DNA of 20,322 bases. It comes from Ettlia oleoabundans. Its lineage: Eukaryota > Chlorophyta > Chlorophyceae > Chlamydomonadales. This document shows, piece after piece, positions 1 through 6,912 of this stretch. The notes below the pieces were generated by a model. The model was not told the DNA's origin and ran no database searches. It saw only the letters and a program-made list of their open reading frames with translations. Position 1 is the stretch's first letter, and every line of letters starts with the position of its first letter. The translations under genes were made by a program, and so were the position numbers. The DNA is taken from contig JAAMXP010000774.1 in the NCBI GenBank assembly GCA_019693395.1, positions 1 to 20,322 on the forward strand, given 5' to 3'.

Positions 1-75
1 CGCCCCTACCGACACCCACAAACCTTTGCCCATGCCCATCCATGGTACTCAAACCTACCTGATCTCAAATGGTAG

Positions 76-228
76 GACCAGCATCGCCAGCAGAGGAAGC
101 AGTTGTGGGCATGCTTTGTGGATTTCAAGAAGGCCTACGACACAATTCCCAGGCAGCGGCTTTGGAACAAGCTTGCAACATGCGGCCTTGGTGGCAGCTG
201 GCTGCGGGCAGTACAGTCGCTGTACGTG
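76..228 (+). pseudogene. Reverse transcriptase fragment, fingers/palm part with first catalytic Asp
   Basis: After a stop at 73-75 the frame is open. It reads QRKQLWACFVDFKKAYDTIP and then an RLWNKLATCGLGGSWLRAVQSLYV-like stretch up to 228. The FVDFKKAYD block is the RT motif that carries the first catalytic aspartate (the D of VDF, 121-123). Stops and loss of similarity upstream of 76 show decay. At 228 the match ends abruptly and resumes, in the same frame, at about 1039. This marks 229-1031 as an insertion. Confidence 0.85.
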
Positions 229-322
229 TGTGTGTTACATAACCCCGCTACTTAGGCCCTACTGGACCTGGGCAGGGGAGCCGTACCGGCCGACTCATAA
301 CCGTGCCTGCGGGTATAGCCGG

Positions 323-385
323 CAGCCAAGGGACACCCCTCCCTTGACCTGCCAGCAGCCAAGGGTCACCCCTCCCCTAGCCTGC
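323..385. repeat. Imperfect tandem repeat, period 33 bp
   Basis: Two similar 30-bp units start at 323 and 356. Each begins cagccaaggg and continues with a cacccctccc core; they differ at three positions. The repeat lies in the left arm of the insertion, before the LTR-like unit. Confidence 0.75.
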
Positions 386-435
386 TGTCCGTCCTGCCGG
401 ACAAGCAACCCCTAAACCTCAGTGAGGGGGGGACG

Positions 436-943
436 TGTTGATGCTTGGCAGCTTAGGTGAGTTAGACCGACGGTGGCCAACGATTCGCAGGCGTTATGCG
501 TTCAATACAATTGCCCACCACAAGCAGTACTAGGGCAACGCCCGTTCCCCGCTGTCACTGCCAATCAGATTGGACAGCGCCCTATGATGGGTGGGATATG
601 CTCCCCAATGCACGCACCAAGATGCACACGATATTGGGGTCGGTATGTCAATGTAAAACATGATGTTAGCAGTCAGGTCATATGTCAGGAAATGTAAAAC
701 ATGATGTTAGCAGTCAGGTCATATGTCAGGATTGTCAATGTGGCATTTTAAGTCAGTCACAGTATGTCAAGGTGTCATGATGCAAATGCTTGAATGAAAT
801 GCAATGCAGTAATGGTGATAGGTGTTGCATGGTAAAATGCGGTCTGTCGTTGGGCTGCCCAGGTATGAGCCGTTAGTGCTGACAGCTGACGCAGAGGCTG
901 TTGGGCTGCAAGTGTAGGGTAGCAACGGTGTAGTGCTGCAACA
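436..943 (+). repeat. LTR-like unit with TGTTG...CAACA ends
   Basis: The unit starts TGTTGATGC and ends GCTGCAACA, so its five terminal bases are perfect inverted repeats, as in LTRs. Immediately left is a purine-rich run (gtgaggggggga, two bases before the start), which fits a polypurine tract. Immediately right, tggtgtcaggag (944-955) resembles the plant-type primer binding site for initiator Met-tRNA (TGGTATCAGAGC) with a few differences. The 5-bp flanks (ggacg and tggtg) do not match, so this is not a simple solo LTR. The length of 508 bp is ordinary for an LTR. No second copy is present in the window. Confidence 0.55.
650..731. repeat. Perfect 41-bp tandem duplication
   Basis: The 41-bp unit 650-690 (starting aatgtaaaacatgatgttag) is repeated without change at 691-731. 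It lies in the middle of the LTR-like unit, where duplicated promoter or enhancer elements are common in LTRs. The absence of differences suggests a recent duplication, or else an assembly artefact. Confidence 0.9.
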
Positions 944-957
944 TGGTGTCAGGAGGA

Positions 958-988
958 GGGGGGGGGGGCGCGCGCGCGCGCGCGCGGG
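958..988. repeat. G11 run followed by nine CG dinucleotides
   Basis: Eleven Gs (958-968) run directly into (CG)9 (969-986) and two more Gs. It sits just inside the primer-binding-site-like sequence of the LTR remnant. Alternating CG is the classical Z-DNA-forming sequence, and the G-run is prone to length error in sequencing. Confidence 0.9.
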
Positions 989-1038
989 AAATCCGGAAAT
1001 CCGTCGATACTTTGGTTGGGAAGTACACGAAGTACGTG

Positions 1039-1676
1039 GACGTGGACGTCCCCGTGTCGGTACGCACTGCAGCAGGACTGTCTCCCTGCTTTCAGGCCAC
1101 CATTGGCTTGAAGCAGGGCTGCCCGCTCAGCCCCACCCAGTTTGGCTTCTATGTTGATGACTTTGAGGCAGCTGTGCTAGCAGCGGCAGCTTGACCTGCC
1201 CACCTTCTTGGGCAGCGGCAGCCTGGTACCGCCCTTGTTGCATGCAGATGAGATGGTGCTCCTGGCCACCTCACCAAAGGGCCTGCAGCAGCAGTTGCAG
1301 CTGCTGGAGCAGTACTGCGAGGAGTGGGGGCTGACGGTCAACACCGTCAAAACCAAGCCCATGCGCCTCAGCAGCGGCGGTGGTTGTGACACAGAGAGGG
1401 CGGCGCTGGTGGCAGCACAGCAGGCAGGGTTCATCTTTGCGGGCCAGCCACTTGAGCAGTCTCCAAATTCAAGTACTTGGGCATGATGTTTCATGCCAGC
1501 AGGTGCCAAGCAGGGGTAGCTGCACCGGCACGTACAGCGGCAACGCGAGGGGCCATGCACAAGCTCCAAGGTCGGTGCGCAGCTCTCAACAGCTCAACGT
1601 TGAAGCAGCGGGCCTGCGGCTGCGGTTGTATGACATGATGGTTGACGCAGTGTTGCCATACGGCTCGGCAGTCTAG
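1039..1676 (+). pseudogene. Reverse transcriptase core and thumb, frameshifted, catalytic motif damaged
   Basis: The first block in this part reads VRTAAGLSPCFQATIGLKQG and then CPLSPTQFGFYVDDFEA, in one frame to a stop at 1192-1194. The next frame carries PPLLHADEMVLLATSPKGLQ followed by a WGLTVNTVKTK block. At the catalytic site, family members have Y/F-A-D-D; here it is H-A-D-E (1241-1252), so the second aspartate is replaced by glutamate. The frame shifts again to FKYLGMMFHA (1468 on) and once more near 1610 to LRLYDMMVDAVLPYGSAV. A TAG at 1674-1676 then stands where related elements usually have Trp (YGxxVWG). The product would be inactive. Confidence 0.85.
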
Positions 1677-2400
1677 GGCACACAGCTGGCAGCTGCAGCT
1701 GCTAGCAGCACAGCCGGGACAGCCAACAGTGCAGCCGAAACACTACACCTCAGCTACTTGCGGCGGCTGTTGGAAGTGTGGCAGGGCACACCAAACGTTG
1801 TAGTCTTGGCAGAAATTGGTGAGCGTCCGTTGTGGCTGCGTTGGCTGCAGCTGGCAGCACGGCTGTGGAATAGGGCACTTGCGGCTGAGCCCAACAGCCT
1901 GCCCAGCCAAGTGGTTGACGCTAGCATTGCGCTGGCCTCCACCCCTGGCAACCAAGTGCTAGCATGGCAACCCTGGGCACAGCTGCTGGCGAGTGGCATG
2001 GCGGCAACTGGCGTCCAGCTGGGTCTGGCCTTGCCACGCCCCATTGGCAAAGTAGCTTTGCTAAGGGCTGGCGGCGAACAGCAGCTACAACAGCTGTTAA
2101 CGGCAGCCACTCGTGAGAGTGCAACCACAATGCAGCACTACGCCAACAAGGTGTATGGTGGCAGCTTGGATGCCGCCAGCCTTAGCTTGAGGGCCCCCTA
2201 CCTCGAGGCGGTACGAGAGTGGCGCAGGAGTGAAGCGCTAGCACAGCTTAGCCCCGGCTCCCACTGGGGTGCTGAGGAAACCGTGCGTTGGCAGTAAATA
2301 GCTCGTGAGCAGAGAACTTGCCCGCATTCTAGCCAGGGCATTGAGGCCTGTGTGGCTCAAGGCCCTCTGCTGCCTCAAGTTCGCTTATCTGCCTCTGGCT
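1677..2400 (+). pseudogene. C-terminal region of the LINE ORF with decayed zinc knuckle
   Basis: The frame stays open from just after the TAG at 1674 to a stop at 2295-2297. It contains LRRLLEVWQGTP, PLWLRWLQLAARLWNRAL and, near its end, APYLEAVREWRRSEALAQL followed by GSHWGAEE. These features mark the region after the RT in many green-algal LINEs. In another frame from 2307 the text reads EQRTCPHSSQGIEACVAQ. This looks like the start of a CPHC-type zinc knuckle whose second Cys codon is now Ser. The Cys/His assignment is inference from a short match. Confidence 0.7.
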
Positions 2401-2716
2401 TTGCTTGCGTGCCTTGGGCTTGCTTTCCTCACCATCAACCTGACCCTACTCACATCATCATGGGAGCAATCCACGCAACTCCATAATGCCACACTCACCA
2501 AACATACAAGAATCGACCATTGTGAGGAGCAGAAGAAAACAGTGATCGCATCAAACAAAGACAGTGAAGGGAAGCAAACATAATGACACAATTGTGGGCA
2601 CACGGGTACAACAGTGGGTGCCATTTTGTAATTATGGGTGAGCAGTAAAGGCATTCATATCAACGAGGCAGGGCATGCATTCATGGGTTCAGTCTTATTG
2701 TTCCCGCAAGGGCAGC
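2401..2716. other. Intergenic: retroelement tail and 3' flank of the CURT1-like gene
   Basis: No gene is recognised here. The plus strand can be read as a hydrophobic peptide (2305-2583), but this has no family match and overlaps LINE debris. The region probably holds the LINE 3' end and the 3' UTR of the minus-strand CURT1-like gene, whose stop codon is at 2717-2719. I found no TGTAA signal on the minus strand in it. Confidence 0.5.
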
Positions 2717-3983
2717 TCACAGGTCCAGGCCCATGTCCTTCACAAAGGAGGCTACCGACGCGGTAATGGCGTCACGCTCGCCTGCCACGAAGAACCACCT
2801 ACAAATCACGACACACAAGGTTGTATGGGGAACCGATGGTGCAATACACGCACAAAGAGCAGAGGGTGATGCAACACAGCCGCCGCAAATGCACACGAGC
2901 AGCCTTGAGCAGCCAACGAAACCAACCTACCGGTAGGCAAACCAGGCAGTGACGGAGAGGCCAAGCAGCTCAAAGGAGGTGTGGATCAGGGGGAGGCGGT
3001 CAACACTGCGGTGAAGTATTTTTGGGAGCAGTAAAGCTTTGTGAAAATCAAGTCGGCCTGCGAGAAAAAACAAACAAACATTAAACAGACAAAAAACGCA
3101 AACATAAAAGCAGTCAGAACAGCCAAAAAAAGCAGCACAGCGGTCCTCACGTGTTCACCAGGCTGGAGACCAGGTAGAGGCCAAACGTGGCAGCGGCACC
3201 GCTGGCCACAATGCCGGGCTTGTTGTCGCTCTTCTCCCACTTGGCCTGCAACACCCATACAGGCACAAATTGATGCTGTGAACAGCTTCGTTTCTTGCGC
3301 ACAAGAACGGTTGGTGCAATTGCAGTCACCAACCGGTTGATGCAACAACCATGAAAAAGCTTTGCCCAGTCGCACCTGTGCCCATGCCAATACCTCGTCG
3401 GTCTTGCCCTGCAGCTCAGTGGTCTTGCCCTTCAGCATGTCCTTGACCTCCTCACTGTCGGTGGGAAAGGCAACGGCCATGGTCCTCACTACACCTGCAA
3501 TTCCGGCGATGCGCGCCGCAGAAGGGGGGCGTGTAGGTTTTGTCGAAAGCTTGAGGCACGGCCATCGCTAGATGGCGCTCGACCCAAGCCCTGTGGCGGG
3601 TCGCACTGGATCACCGAAGAACAAGGCAGAAAGCGCAGGCAGGCTAGTGAGCTATTCAGCATGCATCAAGCCGGGCACTCACCCCTGCGGATTGACCGGC
3701 GGGAGACCGCGGAGGGCCTGCAGCAACCAATCAGGATCGGACGGTAGAGCAGCAGTCAAGCGGGCAGACAGGACGGAGAGGCCAGTTTGAACTGGCAACT
3801 GCAACGCGGAGTGATCTCGAGCGTATAGGGACAACGGGCAGGCTGCGGCAAAGCTGAGATGCGCCATAGACGTGGCGGCATGCGCAGACAGGACGGGCCA
3901 GGCGGGAGGAGACCGAAGCTCACTGACCTGACCAGGGGGGCGGCGGCCAGCGGCCAGCGGCGAGCAGAGGCGGTGCACAGCAT
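2717..3983 (-). CDS. CURT1: CURT1-type thylakoid curvature protein (CAAD domain), chloroplast
   Basis: There are six exons on the minus strand: 3928-3983, 3683-3717, 3394-3494, 3151-3245, 2931-3005 and 2717-2798. All introns are GT-AG, phases agree, and 444 nt encode 147 aa. The Arg/Ala/Ser-rich start (MLCTASARRWPLAAAPLVR, then RPSAVSRRS) looks like a plastid transit peptide. Residues 42-64 are a charged amphipathic stretch. Two hydrophobic helices follow (about 76-95 and 103-125), joined by the short loop TVDRLPL, and the second carries ELLGLSVTAWFAYRW. The tail ERDAITASVASFVKDMGLDL is a second amphipathic helix. This layout is that of plant CURT1 proteins, which oligomerise at grana margins and bend thylakoid membranes. 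The paralogue (A-D) cannot be assigned. Exon 2 is only 35 nt. The gene is divergent from the pseudouridine synthase gene. Confidence 0.88.
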
Positions 3984-4275
3984 GACGGCAACTGCGGGTT
4001 TGCGTTTTGGGACAAGAAATAATCAGAGAATGGTTGAGTGCTGGTCGGACACAAAGTTTAAAACTTGGCGCCGCATCGTACTTCATCAAAAGTACATGCC
4101 GCATGCATGAGCCTGTCTCGCAACACCATTTCGCTGGACGGGCATATCGCAAATCACCCTCCATCCACACCTGCGACCGTCACTCGACACCACCGCCGCA
4201 TGCACCCTTTACGGTGCTGAAGGCCCTGGCAAACTCCCGCCCACCTCTCTCACGCCTTGCAACTTGCGCGCCCAT
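3984..4275. promoter_or_regulatory. Shared divergent promoter region, CURT1-like / pseudouridine synthase
   Basis: Only 292 bp separate the two start codons, so the promoters and both 5' UTRs must lie here or overlap the first exons. I see no clear TATA box. The segment includes an AT-richer patch (about 4015-4035 and 4054-4065), and the rest is GC-rich. The claim that it regulates both genes is inference from spacing. Confidence 0.6.
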
Positions 4276-6379
4276 ATGGAAGCACTGGTTTGCCGCCGAG
4301 CAGGCGGCATGTTCCTGCAGCCACCAAGGCCGTCACCGCAGCAGCAAGCGGCAGTGGCGCTTTACCGCCCTCGGCTCCTCGCAGGCTTTCAGGTCCAAGC
4401 AGTGCGACAGGTGCGGCATGCAGAACGACGGAATGCCACACCAGCACCCAACCGGCGCCGCGGAAGTCGCAACCAGCGCGGCCCCGTGCGGTTGGGCGGT
4501 GGTGGCAGCAAAGATGACAGCGAAGTGCTTCGCCTCAACAAGGTGCGCGCTTCTGGCTTACTCATATAGCAAACCTTGCAAGCGGCGGGCTGCTTGTGTT
4601 GTGCAGCCTGTCCCCCACCAGTCCGCTTGAGTGCTCCAGCGCCACCCTCACTCCAGTGTGGCTGTGCTGCCCTTTCATGCTGCCGTAGGCCATCGCTTCC
4701 GCGGGAGTGGCGTCACGGCGTGCTGCCGATGAACTGATCTTTGAAGGCAAAGTGATGGTCAATGGCAAAGTGGTTACTGCGCCAGGCTCTCAAGTGGACC
4801 TAAAGAATGACAAGGTAAAGCTGCAAGCGGAATGGCTGGTTGGCAGCAAACAGGCCAAGTTGGGCTGGGTAGCTGGGAGGTACCAGTCAGGCTTACCGGG
4901 GTGCAGTGTCAGCTACTTTGCGCCTCCCAGCACTGAACAGTCAGTAATTGGGTGCTGTGTTGGGAGGGAATCGTCAAGTTGCGATGCCAGCATCGTCGTG
5001 ACATGAAATTAGTTGGTGGCAGCCCGCATGCACCTGGTGCTGTCCACAATCCCCACCCATATGAACCCATATGAGCTCCTTTCGGAATGTGTTGTTTGCA
5101 GGTGGTCGTCTCTGGGCGTGAGATCAGCGCAGCCGCAGTGCAGCGCAAGTATTATTTTGCCCTGAACAAGCCAAAGGGCTACATTTGCAGCAACAAATCG
5201 GAGCATGATGATGGCGGGGACGGGCGCCTGGTGATTAGCCTGTTTGACGAATGGATTGCGCAATGGAGGCATCGGCAGGCTTGCAGCAGCGATCGCCGTG
5301 GTGGAGGTGGCGGTGGTGGGGGCCTGGCTCCGCGTTTGTTTACTGTGGGCCGCCTGGATGTGCAGTCAGTCGGGCTAATCTTCATCACCAATGATGGTGA
5401 CTGGGCCCACAAGTGAGTTGGAACTATGCTGTTGCCTGGAACGGGTTGTGTGCCTGCGCCACAGCTGCGCCGACGGACCCTTTCCTTGCCCCCATCATGT
5501 GGCACTGCACCAGCGGCTGGACACAAGGCGACCCTCCCACCTCTCTGCAATGCATAGGTTGCTCGTAATTACGTCTGTCTCTGTGTTGCCCCCTCGCTGC
5601 ACCATTACCTGGCCCTTGAGATGGCCTGCCAGAGTCTGCCCAGGCTTGAAGTTAGCCTTGCTTGCCCATTACATCTGCTCATACTTTTTCGTCTCAAGCA
5701 GCCTGAAGCGTGTTCCCATCCTCCCTCTCCCTGCTGGTCTGCCACCCCACAGAGTGATGCACCCCAGCAGCGGGATTACAAAGGAGTACAGTGTGACCCT
5801 GGAGCGCAAGCCACGTCAGCAGGATCTAGAGGCAATTGCCGAGGGCTGCACCATGGATGGCGTGTTTGTGCAGCCGGTGGCGGTGATCCGGGACGACACA
5901 GATGCCACCAAGGCCAACCGCATCCGTATTGTGGTTTCAGAGGGCAGGAACAGAGAGGTGCGTGGGTGGGTTGGCAGTCGTTGTATCAGTGCCAGAAGGG
6001 GCCGGAGCCCAAGCGTGGGACGCGGTGCAGGCCGCGCTGGGTCAGTTCATAAATGTATCAGATAGAGCAGGTGCGATGGTTCTTGCTGCACTGCTGCAGA
6101 AGAGTGACCATGGATTTGTCTTTTATTTCTGCTCCTAGGTTACCTGCGTGCCTCTTCTTAAAACTGCTGCACACCGCTGCCCCGTTCCTATGTGCCTGCT
6201 GCTGCTGCCTGAAGGTGCGCAACCTGGTGGAGCACGCGGGAATGGAGGTGAAGACATTGCGCCGGGTGCGCATCGGCGGGTACCGCCTCCCCCGCGACCT
6301 GCCCTTTGGCGGCTTTGTGGAGCTGCGACCGCATGAGGTGCGCCGCGTGCTCAACGTCGGCGCTGATAGGACGATGTAG
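4276..6379 (+). CDS. SVR1: RsuA-type 16S rRNA pseudouridine synthase, plastid-type (SVR1-like)
   Basis: The five exons are 4276-4542, 4689-4814, 5102-5412, 5753-5957 and 6215-6379. All introns are GT-AG with agreeing phases; 1074 nt encode 357 aa. Residues 1-80 are basic and low in acidic residues, as in a transit peptide. An S4 RNA-binding domain (about 85-135) starts RLNKAIASAGVASRRAADEL. The catalytic domain has YYFALNKPKGYI (148-159), the GRLD motif (214-217, with D217 the expected catalytic nucleophile) and TNDGDWAHK. It continues with VMHPSSGITKEYSV, EGRNREVRNLVEHAG and a C-terminal RVRIGGYRLPRDLPFG. The family isomerises uridine in small-subunit rRNA. Arabidopsis SVR1 acts in chloroplast rRNA processing and translation. 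An eight-glycine run (198-205) lies just before the active-site motif. The start could also be an in-frame codon slightly upstream, but this ATG gives a good leader. Confidence 0.88.
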
Positions 6380-6912
6380 CACGGCACACAGGACAAGGAG
6401 GTGAAATGCCCTTCTCATCACCAAAGTGGCTTTTCACGTGCAGCAGCTGTTTATAATGAATAATAGTGCACCTTGGCTGTAACTCTGGTATCGGCCGGTT
6501 GTAAAGATCACATGCTTGAAAAATCTACGACATTACACCAGGACTAGGCAGCTTGTGTCGTGCCTGCTTGCCCACTTTGTGATGAGGCGGCGGCATTGCT
6601 GCCAGCAGGGCACGCCAGGGCAGCAAAGCCCAGCATGCCAGCCACCCTTTCTGGGTGCAGGGCATGTGCGTTAGAGCGCACCAAGTCTGCTCTGCCATTT
6701 TGATAGCCACAGCTCCGTGTGGAGCCCTGGGCGCAGGGCCCGCAACCAGAACGCCGCTTGAGTAGCGCTAGGGGAGCGGGCGAGCGAACGAGATGTGGGA
6801 ATATTGGTATGTGTTTTTCGAGTCTTCGCCCTGCCTTCCCGGCGCGCCAGCGCAGTGACTCAAGGGCAAACCCGGCGCTCTGTGCAGGCGTCACAAGCTT
6901 TCCAACGATAGG
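6380..6912. other. Intergenic: 3' UTR of the synthase gene and promoter of the F2KP gene
   Basis: No coding region is supported in these 533 bp. TGTAA poly(A)-like signals near 6478 and 6500 fit the end of the upstream gene. The part closer to 6912 should hold the promoter and 5' UTR of the next gene. An acceptor-like ctctgtgcag at 6880-6889 precedes the proposed start codon, so a non-coding or short coding 5' exon with an intron is possible. Confidence 0.5.
6478..6504 (+). terminator. Candidate poly(A) signals (two TGTAA) of the pseudouridine synthase gene
   Basis: TGTAA occurs at 6478-6482 and 6500-6504, about 100-125 nt after the stop codon. TGTAA is the known poly(A) signal of volvocalean and related green algae. 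Whether this species uses it is inference. Confidence 0.45.

Larger units (their letters stand above)
229..1031. mobile_element. Insertion inside the LINE reverse transcriptase, with internal-LTR-internal layout
   Basis: The RT protein match stops after SLYV (228) and continues with DVDVPVSVRTA from 1039. The 7-mer gtacgtg occurs at 222-228 and again at 1032-1038, as a target-site duplication would. The inserted 803 bp lacks RT similarity. From left to right it holds a GC-rich segment with a 33-bp-period repeat (229-420), a purine tract (about 423-433), an LTR-like unit (436-943), a primer-binding-site-like sequence (944-959), and a G-run plus CG-repeat leader (958-988). I infer a rearranged fragment of an LTR retrotransposon. 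The 7-bp repeat alone could be chance. Confidence 0.6.
76..2400 (+). mobile_element. Degraded non-LTR (LINE-type) retrotransposon, interrupted by an insertion
   Basis: Blocks of one reverse transcriptase ORF can be followed in order along the plus strand. They are the FVDFKKAYDTIP block (115-150), the GLKQGCPLSPTQFGFYVDD block (about 1108-1164), the HADEMVLLA active-site block (1241-1267), the FKYLGMMFHA block (1468-1497), the LRLYDMMVDAVLPYGSAV block (to 1673), and a long C-terminal region ending near 2297 with a decayed Cys/His segment after it. The blocks lie in at least three reading frames, so the element cannot be translated as one protein. No endonuclease domain is visible; it would lie left of the window. 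Family knowledge: this block order is that of LINE reverse transcriptases, which copy their RNA at a nicked target. The right boundary is uncertain because I see no poly(A) tail or target-site duplication there. Confidence 0.87.

Noticed and set aside
323..731. CRISPR-like array suggested by repeated units
   Set aside because: There are only two adjacent copies of each repeat, with no regular spacers and no cas genes, in eukaryotic nuclear DNA.
436..943. Simple solo LTR
   Set aside because: The bases directly outside the two ends (ggacg and tggtg) do not form a target duplication, and the flanks look like a polypurine tract and a primer-binding site instead.
1754..2128. Open frame of 124 codons on the minus strand
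   Set aside because: It is antisense to the C-terminal part of the LINE ORF, which has clear protein similarity on the plus strand. It is a shadow frame.
2305..2583. Plus-strand frame encoding a hydrophobic, membrane-like peptide
   Set aside because: It overlaps the decayed zinc-knuckle part of the LINE in another frame, has no family match and lacks any promoter or neighbour context.
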